A stretch of DNA of 64,000 bases from Stappia sediminis (lineage in GTDB: Bacteria > Pseudomonadota > Alphaproteobacteria > Rhizobiales > Stappiaceae). Below the pieces are notes generated by a model that did not search any database, was not told where the DNA came from, and saw only the letters and a program-made list of their open reading frames with translations. The DNA is taken from assembly GCF_009826895.1 (NCBI RefSeq), contig NZ_WUMV01000002.1:124001-188000 (forward strand), in the 5' to 3' direction. Positions 10,909-20,559 of this stretch are shown in pieces (within the stretch, counting starts at the first letter, position 1; the number at the start of each line of letters is the position of its first letter). The position numbers and the translations under genes are program-made.

Positions 10909-11486
10909 GGCTGATTTTTCTCGGACCGCCGGGCGCTGGCAAGGGAACGCAGGCTACCCGGCTGGTCGAGAAGCATGGAATTCCGCAGTTGTCGACCGGC
11001 GACATGCTCCGTGCGGCCGTCGCCGCGCAGACGCCGGTTGGCCTGAAAGCCAAGGCGATCATGGACGCCGGAGGCCTGGTTTCCGATGATGTGGTCGTTG
11101 GCATCGTTGCCGACCGGATCGAGGAGCCGGACGCCCGGAAGGGTTTCATTCTCGATGGCTTCCCGCGCACGCTTGCTCAGGCGGAGGCGCTTGACCGGTT
11201 GCTTGATGAAAAGGGTCTGAAGCTCGACGTCGTTCTCGAGCTCGATGTCGATCAATCCGCACTGGTGGACCGGATCGTGAAGCGGGCGGAAGACAGCAAG
11301 GCCGCCGGACAACCGGTGCGCAAGGACGATGATCCGGAGGTCTTCAAGCAGCGCCTCGAGGCCTATAACCGTGATACGGCTGCCGTTGCGCCTTATTACA
11401 GGGAGCGGGGCCTTTTGAAGAAGATCGACGGCATGAAGTCGATCGACGAGGTCACGGCAGAAATCTCGCAAGCATTGACGGCTTGA
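10905..11486 (+). CDS. adk: Adenylate kinase, short-lid form
   Basis: The enzyme interconverts ATP plus AMP with 2 ADP. The 193-residue product has the P-loop GPPGAGKGT at residues 7-15, STGDMLR for AMP binding and [12 protein letters not shown]. Where long-form enzymes carry a zinc-binding lid of about 30 residues there is only a short loop ([18 protein letters not shown]), the usual state in alphaproteobacteria. The frame is open upstream inside secY, but the ATG at 10905 with GGGGGAGACGCAG before it is the real start. Confidence 0.98.
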   Translation: MRLIFLGPPGAGKGTQATRLVEKHGIPQLSTGDMLRAAVAAQTPVGLKAKAIMDAGGLVSDDVVVGIVADRIEEPDARKGFILDGFPRTLAQAEALDRLLDEKGLKLDVVLELDVDQSALVDRIVKRAEDSKAAGQPVRKDDDPEVFKQRLEAYNRDTAAVAPYYRERGLLKKIDGMKSIDEVTAEISQALTA

Positions 11487-11555
11487 GCCGATACGATGCT
11501 TGACGAAAAGGTGGATAAGGACTAAACGTCCGCTCCACTTCCACAAAGAACGGAT

Positions 11556-11590
11556 GACGGGCCCCGAAATTCGCGGGCGCGTCGTTTTTT
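11556..11590 (+). terminator. Candidate terminator after adk
   Basis: An imperfect GC-rich stem (GACGGGCCCCG against CGCGGGCGCGTC, 11556-11583) is followed by a run of six T at 11585-11590. It would separate the S10-spc-adk transcript from rpsM-rpsK-rpoA-rplQ. The stem has mismatches, so readthrough is likely. Confidence 0.5.
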
Positions 11591-11685
11591 GTGTTTGAAC
11601 ACCCCGCAGGGGCCGGCCTCCACCGGACGCGGGGAAATATCATCTAGGGGCGTTTTCGGCGCCCTGCTCAAAATGGAGACGGCAA

Positions 11686-12054
11686 GTGGCCCGTATCGCA
11701 GGTGTAAACATTCCGACGAACAAGCGCGTTGTCATCGCGCTTCAGTATATTCACGGCATTGGTCCCTCGCTCGCGCAGCAGATCGTAGACAAGGTGAACA
11801 TCGCGCCGGAGCGCCGGGTCAACGAACTGTCGGACGCCGAGGTTCTGGCCATTCGCGAAACGATTGACCGCGACCACCTCGTCGAGGGTGACCTGCGCCG
11901 TGAAACCGCGATCAACATCAAGCGTCTGATGGACCTTGGCTGCTACCGCGGCCTGCGCCATCGCCGCGGCCTTCCGGTCCGTGGTCAGCGTACGCATACG
12001 AATGCCCGTACCCGCAAGGGTCCGGCCAAGCCGATCGCCGGCAAGAAGAAGTAA
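11686..12054 (+). CDS. rpsM: 30S ribosomal protein S13
   Basis: The 122-residue product ([20 protein letters not shown]) is S13, in the head of the 30S subunit, where it contacts P-site tRNA. The C-terminal [20 protein letters not shown] is typical. The start is GTG with GGAGA seven bases upstream. The 199-base gap after adk holds the candidate terminator and probably a promoter that I could not place. Confidence 0.97.
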   Translation: MARIAGVNIPTNKRVVIALQYIHGIGPSLAQQIVDKVNIAPERRVNELSDAEVLAIRETIDRDHLVEGDLRRETAINIKRLMDLGCYRGLRHRRGLPVRGQRTHTNARTRKGPAKPIAGKKK

Positions 12055-12073
12055 GCCCGGCGAGAAGCGTAAG

Positions 12074-12094
12074 GGCCGGCCGTATTGGCCGGCC
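12074..12094. other. Perfect palindromic hairpin between rpsM and rpsK
   Basis: GGCCGGCC (12074-12081), loop GTATT, GGCCGGCC (12087-12094). The arms form a perfect 8-bp stem and each arm is itself a palindrome. No T run follows directly, so it is more likely an mRNA-stability or processing hairpin than a terminator. Confidence 0.6.
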
Positions 12095-12197
12095 GAGTTG
12101 GATTTTCCCGGTCGTCCTGCTGCCATGCGGGGTGTTCGGGGTCCGGTGGAGCCGCCGGCGATACGGCGGTGACGAGATCGAACAAGGAAAGAGATGA

Positions 12198-12587
12198 ATG
12201 GCTAAGGACACGACGCGTGTGCGCCGCCGTGAGCGCAAGAACATTTCGTCTGGCGTTGCCCACGTGAACTCCACGTTCAACAACACCATGATCACCATCA
12301 CGGATGCGCAGGGAAATGCGATTTCCTGGTCGTCCGCCGGTGCGATGGGCTTCAAGGGTTCGCGTAAATCGACCCCTTATGCGGCTCAGGTCGCGGCTGA
12401 AGATGCAGGCCGCAAGGCTGCCGAACACGGCATGCGCACGCTTGAGGTCGAGGTTCGCGGTCCGGGTTCGGGCCGTGAGTCCGCCCTGCGCGCGCTTCAG
12501 GCCGCGGGTTTCCTCATCACGTCGATCCGCGACGTGACGCCGATCCCGCACAACGGCTGCCGTCCGCGCAAGCGCCGCCGCGTCTGA
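12198..12587 (+). CDS. rpsK: 30S ribosomal protein S11
   Basis: The 129-residue protein has [20 protein letters not shown] and the C-terminal [18 protein letters not shown], both diagnostic for S11 in the platform of the 30S subunit, near the E site. GGAAAGAGATGA precedes the ATG. The 143-base gap to rpsM is longer than other gaps in the operon and holds the palindromic hairpin. Confidence 0.98.
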   Translation: MAKDTTRVRRRERKNISSGVAHVNSTFNNTMITITDAQGNAISWSSAGAMGFKGSRKSTPYAAQVAAEDAGRKAAEHGMRTLEVEVRGPGSGRESALRALQAAGFLITSIRDVTPIPHNGCRPRKRRRV

Positions 12588-12670
12588 CAATTGTCGGCGT
12601 ATACCGTTTCTCTCATGGCAAGGAATGGTCGGGCCTTTGAGCCCGGCGGGATAGCCGGAGGAATTTACAA

Positions 12671-13693
12671 GTGACGATCCAGAAAAACTGGCAGGAACTG
12701 ATCAAGCCGACCAAGCTTGGCGTGAAGGCTGGCGACGACCCGCGCATGCATGGGTCTGTCGTTGCCGAGCCGCTGGAGCGTGGTTTCGGCCTGACGCTCG
12801 GAAATGCGCTGCGCCGCATTCTCCTGTCTTCGCTGCAGGGTGCTGCGGTGACGGCGGTGCAGATCGATGGCGTGCTGCATGAATTCTCGTCGATACCCGG
12901 CGTTCGCGAGGACGTTACGGACATCGTCCTGAACGTGAAGGAAATCGCGCTGCGCATGCAGGGCGAGGGTCCGAAGCGTATGGTCGTGCGCAAGCAGGGC
13001 CCGGGCGTCGTGACGGCCGGCGATATCCAGACGGTTGGCGACGTTGAGATCCTGAACCCCGATCTCGTGCTCTGCACGCTGGACGAGGGTGCGGAAATCC
13101 GCATGGAATTCACCGTCGACACCGGCAAGGGCTATGTCGCTGCCGACCGCAACCGTCCGGAAGACGCGCCGATCGGGCTTATCCCGGTCGACAGCCTCTA
13201 TTCTCCGGTCAAGAAGGTCTCCTACAAGGTTGAGAACACCCGTGAGGGCCAGGTTCTCGACTATGACAAGCTGACGCTGTCGATCGAGACCGACGGTTCG
13301 ATCAAGCCGGAAGACGCCGTGGCTTTCGCCGCGCGCATCCTTCAGGACCAGCTCTCGATCTTCGTCAACTTCGAAGAGCCGCAGCGCGAGGTCAAGGAAG
13401 ACACGGTTCCCGAGCTTGCGTTCAACCCGGCGCTTCTCAAGAAGGTCGACGAACTGGAGCTTTCGGTTCGTTCCGCCAACTGCCTCAAGAACGACAATAT
13501 CGTCTATATCGGCGACCTTATTCAGAAGACGGAGGCGGAAATGCTCCGTACTCCGAACTTCGGTCGCAAGTCGCTCAACGAGATCAAGGAAGTTCTCGCC
13601 CAGATGGGTCTCCATCTCGGCATGGAAGTCGCCAACTGGCCGCCGGAGAACATCGACGAGCTCGCCAAGCGCTACGAGGATCATCAGTACTGA
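12671..13693 (+). CDS. rpoA: DNA-directed RNA polymerase subunit alpha
   Basis: The 340-residue product is the RNA polymerase alpha subunit. The N-terminal domain ([20 protein letters not shown]-like segment [20 protein letters not shown]) drives core assembly; the C-terminal domain from about residue 260 ([20 protein letters not shown], then [17 protein letters not shown]) contacts UP elements and activators. The start is GTG with a strong GGAGGA site. rplQ follows after 77 bases. Confidence 0.98.
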   Translation: MTIQKNWQELIKPTKLGVKAGDDPRMHGSVVAEPLERGFGLTLGNALRRILLSSLQGAAVTAVQIDGVLHEFSSIPGVREDVTDIVLNVKEIALRMQGEGPKRMVVRKQGPGVVTAGDIQTVGDVEILNPDLVLCTLDEGAEIRMEFTVDTGKGYVAADRNRPEDAPIGLIPVDSLYSPVKKVSYKVENTREGQVLDYDKLTLSIETDGSIKPEDAVAFAARILQDQLSIFVNFEEPQREVKEDTVPELAFNPALLKKVDELELSVRSANCLKNDNIVYIGDLIQKTEAEMLRTPNFGRKSLNEIKEVLAQMGLHLGMEVANWPPENIDELAKRYEDHQY

Positions 13694-13770
13694 GGGGCGT
13701 CCGCGCCCCCGTTTGAAGCCAATCGGGGCGGCTGAGCGGCCGCCGATCTAAGACCAGGAAGGAGAGCGCC

Positions 13771-14199
13771 ATGCGCCACGCAAATCGCGGCCGCAAGCTC
13801 AACCGGACTTCGAGCCACCGCAAGGCCATGTTCGCCAACATGGCCGCCTCGCTCATCCAGCATGAGCAGATCGTGACCACCCTGCCGAAGGCGAAGGAGC
13901 TTCGCCCGATCGTGGAAAAGCTTGTGACCCTTGGCAAGCGCGGCGACCTGCACGCCCGCCGTCAGGCGATCTCGCAGATCCGCGACGTTGAGCTTGTTCG
14001 CAAGCTCTTCGACACGCTCGCCGAGCGCTACAAGGAACGTCAGGGCGGCTATACGCGCGTCCTCAAGGCGGGCTTCCGCCATGGCGACAATGCGCCGCTC
14101 GCAGTGATCGAGTTCGTCGATCGTGACGAGACTGCGCGCGGTGCCGTTGACCGCGAGCGCGCCGAGGCCGAGGAAGCGACGGCCGAGGTTGCGGCGTAA
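13771..14199 (+). CDS. rplQ: 50S ribosomal protein L17
   Basis: The 142-residue product starts [20 protein letters not shown] and is L17, near the tunnel exit. It carries an Ala- and Glu-rich C-terminal tail beyond the length of the E. coli protein, as is common in alphaproteobacteria. It is the last gene of the ribosomal cluster; AGGAAGGAG precedes the start and a terminator lies 25 bases downstream. Confidence 0.98.
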   Translation: MRHANRGRKLNRTSSHRKAMFANMAASLIQHEQIVTTLPKAKELRPIVEKLVTLGKRGDLHARRQAISQIRDVELVRKLFDTLAERYKERQGGYTRVLKAGFRHGDNAPLAVIEFVDRDETARGAVDRERAEAEEATAEVAA

Positions 14200-14224
14200 T
14201 CCGCCGCGGATCGGAATTTGGGGG

Positions 14225-14251
14225 AGGGCGGTCCGGCGGGCCGCCCTTTTT
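14225..14251 (+). terminator. Intrinsic terminator of the ribosomal protein operon
   Basis: AGGGCGGTCC (14225-14234) pairs with GGGCCGCCCT (14238-14247) over ten base pairs including one G-T, with a three-base loop, followed by a run of T. It is one of the clearest terminators in the window and marks the end of the rplQ transcript. Confidence 0.92.
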
Positions 14252-14368
14252 CGTTCCAAACCCGGAAATATGTTGGTTCGTGCCCTGGCCGATCTTATGT
14301 GGCAATACGGGGCAACGCGTGACGAACCGATTCGTCCGCGAGCCGAAAGACGATCGGGAACTGTTGAA

Positions 14369-15808
14369 ATGACCGTTAACGCCGGAATCTCCTCGCGCTT
14401 CTTTTCCGTTTTGTTGGTGATCGCCTGTCTGGTCGCTTCGCCTTTTGCCAATGCGCAGGAGCGCAGCGTCCCGCGTACGCAGGATCAGCTTCGCTTGTCC
14501 TTTGCCCCGGTGGTGGATCGCGTTTCGAACGCGGTTGTCAATGTCTACGCAAGCCGCACGGTCGTGCAGCGTCAGCAGGTCTCGCCCTTTTTCAACGATC
14601 CTTTCTTCCGCCGGTTTTTCGGTGGGCCGGACAATTTCGATTTCGGCCGCCCGCGCGAGCGTGTGCAGTCGTCGCTGGGGTCCGGCGTCATTATTTCGGC
14701 GGACGGGGTCATCGTCACCAACCATCACGTGATCAAGGACGCGGACGAGGTTCGTGTCGCGCTGTCCGACCGGCGCGAGTTCGATGCGAAGATCGTGCTG
14801 AAGGACGAGCGTACCGATCTTGCCGTCCTGAAGATCATGGAAGACGCCGGATCGCTTCCCTTCGTGGAATTTGCCGATTCGGACGATCTTGCGGTGGGTG
14901 ACATCGTCCTTGCCATCGGCAATCCTTTCGGCGTCGGCCAGACGGTAACGCAAGGCATCGTTTCCGCACTTGCCCGTACGCGTGTCGGCGTGACCGACTA
15001 TCAGTTCTTCATCCAGACGGACGCGGCCATCAATCCGGGTAATTCGGGCGGTGCGCTGGTCGATGTCGACGGCAAGCTCGTCGGCATCAATACGGCGATA
15101 TTCTCGCGCTCTGGCGGCTCGAACGGGATAGGCTTCGCCATTCCCGCCAACATGGTGCATTTCGTTGCTGCGGCGGCGCAGGGTGACGGCATCGTCCGCA
15201 GGCCATGGCTCGGCGCGGGCATTCAGCTTGTCAGCGCGGAAATCGCCGAGGCGCTCCGCCTTGACCGCCCGCGTGGCGTGTTGGTTACGGGTGTATTCAA
15301 GGGTAGCCCGGCGGACGAAGCGGGCCTTGAGGTAGGCGATCTCATTCTTCAGGTCGGTGGCAACGAGGTCAGCGATCCGGATAGTTTCGGTTACCGCTTC
15401 GCAACCAATCCGCTCGGTTCGACAGCGGAATTCACGGTATTGCGTGAGCAACGCACGCTGAAGATCGGTGTCGAGCTCAGGGCTGCGCCCGAAACGGTGC
15501 CTCGGGATCGCCGCCGTATTGATACGCATTCGCCTTTCCGTGGAAGCGTGGTCATGAACCTTTCGCCTGCGGTGGCGGAGGAGTTGCGTCTCGATGCTTT
15601 TGAGGAAGGCGTCGTCGTTGCCGACATCGAACCGGGCTCGACGGCAAACCGCGTCGGCCTTCAAAAGGGTGATATCATCCTGGTGATCAACGGGCGCAAC
15701 ATTGGCTCCACTCGCGAGCTTGAGCAGGTCTCGGATTCCGATCCCGGCGTCTGGCGGCTTGAGATCAAGCGCGGCGAAAGGGTCATCCGCTTTGCCCTGA
15801 GGGGATAG
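14369..15808 (+). CDS. DegP/HtrA-family periplasmic serine protease
   Basis: A trypsin-like protease and chaperone that degrades misfolded envelope proteins. The 479-residue product has a signal peptide (about residues 1-30, ending FANAQ), a protease domain with catalytic His120 (TNHHVI), Asp150 (RTDLAVL) and Ser226 (GNSGGAL), and two PDZ domains (about 260-360 and 395-475). The frame is open upstream into rplQ, but the ATG at 14369 gives a proper signal peptide. It follows the rplQ terminator, so it should have its own promoter. rarA lies 31 bases downstream, and this neighbour pair is common in Rhizobiales. Which of DegP, DegQ or MucD it equals cannot be settled here. Confidence 0.95.
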   Translation: MTVNAGISSRFFSVLLVIACLVASPFANAQERSVPRTQDQLRLSFAPVVDRVSNAVVNVYASRTVVQRQQVSPFFNDPFFRRFFGGPDNFDFGRPRERVQSSLGSGVIISADGVIVTNHHVIKDADEVRVALSDRREFDAKIVLKDERTDLAVLKIMEDAGSLPFVEFADSDDLAVGDIVLAIGNPFGVGQTVTQGIVSALARTRVGVTDYQFFIQTDAAINPGNSGGALVDVDGKLVGINTAIFSRSGGSNGIGFAIPANMVHFVAAAAQGDGIVRRPWLGAGIQLVSAEIAEALRLDRPRGVLVTGVFKGSPADEAGLEVGDLILQVGGNEVSDPDSFGYRFATNPLGSTAEFTVLREQRTLKIGVELRAAPETVPRDRRRIDTHSPFRGSVVMNLSPAVAEELRLDAFEEGVVVADIEPGSTANRVGLQKGDIILVINGRNIGSTRELEQVSDSDPGVWRLEIKRGERVIRFALRG

Positions 15809-15839
15809 AAAAGTTCGGCGGCATTCGGAGCTTTCGGTC

Positions 15840-17147
15840 ATGAGCGATCTGTTCCAGGCAGCGGGCATGGACAACCAGGGTCCGCGCCCGCTCCCCGACA
15901 GGATGCGCCCCAAAACGCTGGAAGATGTCGTCGGCCAGGAGCATTTGCTCGGTCCCGAAGGCTCGCTCACGCGCATGTTGCGCACGCGTACGCTCGGCTC
16001 GCTTGTCTTCTGGGGGCCGCCGGGCACGGGCAAAACGACGGTCGCCCGCCTTCTGGCGGATGCGACGGATCTCCATTTCGAGCAGATCTCGGCGATCTTT
16101 TCAGGCGTTGCCGACCTGAAGAAAGTGTTCGAGGCCGCCCGTGCGCGGCGCCTGACGGGCAAGGGCACGCTGCTTTTCGTTGACGAGATCCACCGCTTCA
16201 ACCGTGCCCAGCAGGACAGTTTCCTGCCTGTGATGGAAGACGGGACGGTGACGCTTGTCGGCGCGACGACCGAAAATCCGAGTTTCGAGCTTAATGCGGC
16301 CCTTCTCTCCCGTGCCCACGTCATGGTGTTTCATTCCCTGAACGCCGACGCGATCAGGCGGTTGCTGTTGCGTGCCGAGGAGGTGGAGGGCAGGGAACTC
16401 CCGCTTGACGAAGAAGCCCGTGCTTCTCTCGTTCGCATGGCGGATGGCGACGGGAGGTCCGCCTTGACCCTGGCTGAGGATGTCTGGCGTGCTGCCGGCG
16501 AGGGCGAGCGGTTCGATGCGGCTGCCCTGCAGCAGGTCGTTCAGCGCCGCGCGCCGATCTACGACAAGTCGCAGGACGGCCACTACAACCTCATTTCAGC
16601 GCTTCACAAGTCCATTCGCGGGTCGGACCCGGATGCGGCGCTCTACTGGATGTGCCGCATGCTGGATGCGGGCGAGGATCCGCTATACGTGGCTCGCCGG
16701 CTCATCCGCATGGCGGTGGAGGATATCGGCCTTGCCGACCCTCAGGCCCTCGTTCAGGCGAATGCGGCGCGGGACGCCTATCAGATGCTGGGTTCGCCCG
16801 AGGGCGAACTGGCGCTCGCGCAAACGGCTGTTTATCTCGCCACCGCGCCGAAATCGAACGGAGTTTATGTCGCCTACAAGTCGGCGTTGCGGGCCGCGAA
16901 GCAGTATGGCTCGCTCCTGCCGCCGAAGCATATCCTCAACGCGCCGACGAAGCTGATGAAGTCCGAAGGTTACGGTGCTGGATATCAATACGATCACGAT
17001 GCGCCGGACGGCTTTTCGGGGCAGGACTATTTCCCGGAGGAAATGGGCCGCACGACTTTCTACGACCCGCCGGAGCGCGGTTTCGAGCGTGAAATCCGCA
17101 AGCGTCTCGATTATTTCGCGAAACTGCGCCGCGAGCGACAGGGTTAG
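15840..17147 (+). CDS. rarA: Replication-associated recombination protein A (AAA+ ATPase)
   Basis: RarA (MgsA) acts at stalled replication forks. The 435-residue product has Walker A GPPGTGKTT at residues 59-67, Walker B LLFVDEIHRF (Asp115, Glu116), sensor 1 GATTENPSFELN, and the family-specific C-terminal tetramerisation region (DGHYNLISALHKSIRGSDPD, AKQYGSLLPPKHILNAPTKL). It is probably co-transcribed with the DegP-like protease. It converges on pccB across 146 bases. Confidence 0.96.
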   Translation: MSDLFQAAGMDNQGPRPLPDRMRPKTLEDVVGQEHLLGPEGSLTRMLRTRTLGSLVFWGPPGTGKTTVARLLADATDLHFEQISAIFSGVADLKKVFEAARARRLTGKGTLLFVDEIHRFNRAQQDSFLPVMEDGTVTLVGATTENPSFELNAALLSRAHVMVFHSLNADAIRRLLLRAEEVEGRELPLDEEARASLVRMADGDGRSALTLAEDVWRAAGEGERFDAAALQQVVQRRAPIYDKSQDGHYNLISALHKSIRGSDPDAALYWMCRMLDAGEDPLYVARRLIRMAVEDIGLADPQALVQANAARDAYQMLGSPEGELALAQTAVYLATAPKSNGVYVAYKSALRAAKQYGSLLPPKHILNAPTKLMKSEGYGAGYQYDHDAPDGFSGQDYFPEEMGRTTFYDPPERGFEREIRKRLDYFAKLRRERQG

Positions 17148-17293
17148 GCCGGGCCTATGATCAATCGTCATACCGGACCAGGGAAGCGAAGCTGACCGCC
17201 GATCCGGTATCCAGATATCTGTCGCGCGTTAGCGCGCCCTGAAGCGCTTTCCAACTGGATGGGATCAATCCGGTCGGCGAGAAAACGTACCCC

Positions 17294-18826
17294 TCAAAGC
17301 GGAATGTTGTCGTGCTTCTTCCAGGGGTTTTGCTGTGCCTTGCCGCGCAGCAGTGCGAGTGCGCGCGACACGCGCCGCCGGGTCGAATGCGGCAGGATCA
17401 CCTCGTCGATATAGCCGCGTTCCGCGGCGACGAACGGGTTGGCGAAGCGGTCTTCATAGTCCTTCGTGCGCTTGGCGATCTTGTCCTTGTCGCTCAGTTC
17501 CGAGCGGTAGAGGATCTCGACTGCCCCTTTCGCGCCCATGACGGCGATTTCCGCGCTCGGCCATGCGTAATTGATGTCGCCGCGAATGTGCTTTGAGCTC
17601 ATCACGTCATAGGCCCCGCCATAGGCTTTGCGGGTGATCACCGTCACCTTCGGGACCGTCGCCTCGGCATAGGCGAAGAGCAGCTTCGCGCCGTGCTTGA
17701 TGAGCCCGCCGTATTCCTGTGCCGTGCCGGGCAGGAAACCCGGAACGTCGACGAAGGTGACGATCGGAATGTTGAAGCAGTCGCAGAACCGCACGAAGCG
17801 GGCGGCCTTGCGGCTTGCGTCGGAATCGAGCACGCCGGCCAGCACCATCGGCTGGTTGGCGACGAAGCCGACGGTCCGCCCCTCGATACGGCCGAAACCG
17901 GTGATGATATTGCCTGCGAAGCTTTCCTGGATCTCGAAGAAGTCGCCCTCGTCGACCGTCTTCTGGATCAGCTCCTTCATGTCGTAGGGCTTGTTCGGAT
18001 TGTCCGGCACAAGGGTGTCGAGGCTCATGTCCACCCGGTTAGGGTCGTCATAGGAGGCAAGCTCGGGAAGGTCTGCGGTGTTGTTCGCGGGAAGGAAATC
18101 GACCAGCCTGCGCATCTGCTGCAAGGCTTCCACGTCGTTGTCGAAGGCGCCGTCGGCGATGGATGATTTCGTGGTGTGGACTGAAGCGCCGCCAAGCTGC
18201 TCCGCCGTCACCGTTTCGTTGGTGACGGTCTTCACCACGTCCGGTCCGGTCACGAACATGTAGGAAGTGTCGCGCACCATGAAGATGAAGTCGGTCATCG
18301 CCGGCGAATAGACGTCGCCGCCCGCGCAAGGGCCCATGATGACTGAAATCTGCGGGATGACGCCGGAGGCGAGCACATTGCGCTGGAACACTTCGCCGTA
18401 GCCGCCGAGGGCCGCGACACCTTCCTGGATGCGCGCGCCGCCCGCGTCGAAAATGCCGATGATCGGCGCGCGGTTCTGCAGCGCCATGTCCTGGATCTTG
18501 ATGATCTTCTGGGCGTGCGTTTCGGAGAGCGAGCCGCCGAAGACGGTAAAGTCCTTGGAAAAGAGATAGACGGTACGCCCGTTGATCGTGCCCCAGCCCG
18601 TCACCACGCCATCGCCCGGGATGTGGCTTTCGTCCATGCCGAAGTCGGTGCAGCGGTGCACCTTGAACATGTCGAATTCTTCGAACGAGCCTTCGTCGAG
18701 GAGGATTTCGATGCGTTCGCGCGCCGTCAGCTTGCCGCGTGTATGCTGGGCGTCGATGCGCCTTTGGCCACCGCCGAGACGGGCGGTCGCGCGCCTGCTT
18801 TCCAGTTCGGCCAGGACTTCCTTCAT
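17294..18826 (-). CDS. pccB: Propionyl-CoA carboxylase beta subunit
   Basis: The carboxyltransferase subunit moves CO2 from carboxybiotin to propionyl-CoA, giving methylmalonyl-CoA. The 510-residue product carries the N- and C-terminal carboxyltransferase halves, with [20 protein letters not shown] near the N-terminus and the typical PccB segment [21 protein letters not shown] chose the ATG at 18826, which has AGAGGA eight bases upstream and gives the family length; the frame is open to 18973. The alpha subunit is encoded about 25.5 kb away (44294-46306). The second carboxylase beta subunit in this window (61563) matches methylcrotonyl-CoA carboxylase instead. Confidence 0.95.
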   Translation of the reverse strand: MKEVLAELESRRATARLGGGQRRIDAQHTRGKLTARERIEILLDEGSFEEFDMFKVHRCTDFGMDESHIPGDGVVTGWGTINGRTVYLFSKDFTVFGGSLSETHAQKIIKIQDMALQNRAPIIGIFDAGGARIQEGVAALGGYGEVFQRNVLASGVIPQISVIMGPCAGGDVYSPAMTDFIFMVRDTSYMFVTGPDVVKTVTNETVTAEQLGGASVHTTKSSIADGAFDNDVEALQQMRRLVDFLPANNTADLPELASYDDPNRVDMSLDTLVPDNPNKPYDMKELIQKTVDEGDFFEIQESFAGNIITGFGRIEGRTVGFVANQPMVLAGVLDSDASRKAARFVRFCDCFNIPIVTFVDVPGFLPGTAQEYGGLIKHGAKLLFAYAEATVPKVTVITRKAYGGAYDVMSSKHIRGDINYAWPSAEIAVMGAKGAVEILYRSELSDKDKIAKRTKDYEDRFANPFVAAERGYIDEVILPHSTRRRVSRALALLRGKAQQNPWKKHDNIPL

Positions 18827-19018
18827 CGGGCTCATCCTCTTGTTTTCGATCACGCATGCTCGTATCACGCGCACCCGCAAACCGTAACCTAGTCGAAGGT
18901 ACGTGAAACGCGAAATCGCGTGGACAGGAAGGGGATAGCCCTCCTGCCTTTCCAGGCCGGAGTGTTCGATCAAGCGGTGGAGTTATGACATGCGCCGCGG
19001 CTTGGCGACCTGCTCCAC

Positions 19019-19065
19019 ACCTCTCCCTCGAAGGGAGAGGTCGGCGCGAATGCGCCGGGTGAGGG
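19019..19065. repeat. Palindromic intergenic repeat, short copy
   Basis: Two adjacent hairpins: ACCTCTCCCT/AGGGAGAGGT (19019-19028 and 19032-19041) and CGGCGC-GAAT-GCGCCG (19042-19057), ending GGTGAGGG. Bases 19033-19065 are identical to 42176-42208. It lies in the 274-base gap between pccB and the ATP12 gene. Repeats of this type are dispersed in many alphaproteobacterial genomes. Confidence 0.85.
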
Positions 19066-19100
19066 TGACGCGCTATTTTAAAAATGCCGGAAAGAGGCTT

Positions 19101-19880
19101 CTAACGCCCCTCGCGCAACACCAGAGCGGCGGCATCGAACTCCGCCTTGCGGTAGGTGCGCCGCGCGCTCGCTTCGGCGTCTTCGCCCCACTGCTCGATG
19201 TTCCAGTCCTCGTCGATATGGGCCGCCAGCCAGACGTCCTCGGGCTCTGCGGCTTTCTCGGCAACGGCGAAGGGAAGGAACGCCGATCCGGTCAGCGAGG
19301 TCATGACGTGCAGCGCGCCAAGCTGAAGCGCGGTGAAATCATCGAGCGCGGAGCGGAACGCCTTGAGAAGCCCGGCCTCCTGCTCGATGGGCATCAGCCC
19401 GCCCGCAAGCTGGAATTTCCCGCCAAGTCGCCCTTCGGCCCATTTGACGATCGGGTCCCAGGCAGCGGTTTGCCGCTCTACAAGGCTTTCCGGGCTTTCG
19501 GCGCGGTAGCAGACGAGGTCGTTGCCGGCATAGGCGGCAACGGAATCGGCAACTTCGGCCATGTTCCGCGAAACCCCGTCGACGCATGTATTGGCAAGGC
19601 GCGTAAGGTGCATCTTCGCCGGATCGATATGGGTTTCCTGCGCGCTCCATTCGGCGGCGACGGCCTCGGCGAGCGTCAGGCTCGGCAGGATCAACGCGTT
19701 GCGCCCCGGCGTCTTCACCGCCCGCCCGTCGAGCAGGATCGCGAAGCCTTCGCCTTGCGCTTCCGCGCGGGCTTCCTTGTAGAAGCGTTTCGGCAGTTCC
19801 TGGCGCGCCAGTTCGCGGGCGCGCTTCACCGGGTCGACAGGTTCCTGATTGTGCAGCTCTTCCAGGATGTCGCGCATCAC
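19101..19880 (-). CDS. ATP12-family F1-ATPase assembly chaperone
   Basis: The mitochondrial ATP12 protein binds the F1 alpha subunit before assembly into ATP synthase; the family is otherwise found mainly in alphaproteobacteria. The 259-residue product has the family segments FYKEARAEAQGEGFAILLDG, RAVKTPGRN, EWSAQ, NDLVCYRAE and QLGALHVMTSLTGSAF. There is no signal peptide. It is the last gene of rluC-HAD-ATP12 on the minus strand, its ATG overlapping the HAD stop (ATGA). Confidence 0.93.
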   Translation of the reverse strand: MMRDILEELHNQEPVDPVKRARELARQELPKRFYKEARAEAQGEGFAILLDGRAVKTPGRNALILPSLTLAEAVAAEWSAQETHIDPAKMHLTRLANTCVDGVSRNMAEVADSVAAYAGNDLVCYRAESPESLVERQTAAWDPIVKWAEGRLGGKFQLAGGLMPIEQEAGLLKAFRSALDDFTALQLGALHVMTSLTGSAFLPFAVAEKAAEPEDVWLAAHIDEDWNIEQWGEDAEASARRTYRKAEFDAAALVLREGR

Positions 19881-20554
19881 GCCACTTCCTTCTTCCAGTC
19901 GAAAATTCCGGAAAGCGCCGCGTCGAGCTGATCGAAATGATCGATTACGCCGCGTGCCCCGGCATCCGTCAGTAATTCTGCGTCATGATAGCCCCAGGAA
20001 ACGCCGAGTGCCGCGACACCGGCGTTTTTCGCCATCTCCATGTCGAAGCTCGTATCTCCGATCATGACGGTGCGGTGCGGGTCGGCACCCGTTTCCTCCA
20101 TCGCTTGATGGATCATCGCCGGATGCGGCTTGGATGGCGCGCGGTCCGCCGTCTGGCGGGTGATGAAGCGCCCGGTCAGCCCGTGGCTTTCCTCCATGTG
20201 CACGACGCCGCGCAGTGCCTTGCCGGTGGCCACGCCGAGCAACACGTCATCGCGTGCCGAAAGCAGGTCGAGCGCGGCCATCGCACCCGGGTAAAGCGGA
20301 TCGGTCGCCCCGGTTTCTCTCAGCGCAATCTGGGACGTGCGGTAGGCTTCGGCCATCGACTGGATATGTTGCCGGTTTTCTTCTCCGGCAAGGCGTAGAA
20401 GTGCGACCTCCAGCGACAGGCCGACGATGGAAAGGGCGGCACGCCGGTCCGGCATCTTCAGGTCGGCGGAACGGAATGCCGCTTCTAGCCCGTGCAGGAT
20501 CGCCGCCTGACTGTCGATAAGCGTGCCGTCGCAATCGAAAATCACGAGATACAA
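19877..20554 (-). CDS. HAD-superfamily phosphatase, phosphoglycolate phosphatase-like
   Basis: The product has HAD motif I at its N-terminus (FDCDGTLIDS), motif II in GVATGK, Lys in SKPHP and the acidic motif IV in MIGDTSFDMEMAKNAG. It probably dephosphorylates a small metabolite; the substrate cannot be read from sequence. The best start is TTG at 20554, giving MYLVIFDCDG and 225 residues, with CGGAGGAA upstream inside the end of the rluC gene. The open frame extends to 20623, but that would place 23 extra residues before motif I. Confidence 0.9.
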   Translation of the reverse strand: MYLVIFDCDGTLIDSQAAILHGLEAAFRSADLKMPDRRAALSIVGLSLEVALLRLAGEENRQHIQSMAEAYRTSQIALRETGATDPLYPGAMAALDLLSARDDVLLGVATGKALRGVVHMEESHGLTGRFITRQTADRAPSKPHPAMIHQAMEETGADPHRTVMIGDTSFDMEMAKNAGVAALGVSWGYHDAELLTDAGARGVIDHFDQLDAALSGIFDWKKEVA

Positions 20555-20559
20555 GGACC

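Noticed and set aside
14063-16324. A 753-codon open frame on the minus strand opposite rplQ, degP-like and rarA
   Set aside because: It is antisense to three well-supported genes and its translation is rich in Arg with no domain; long antisense frames are expected in GC-rich DNA. The same applies to minus-strand frames at 9178-10668, 52817-54247 and 57717-59093 and the plus-strand frame at 22782-24026.
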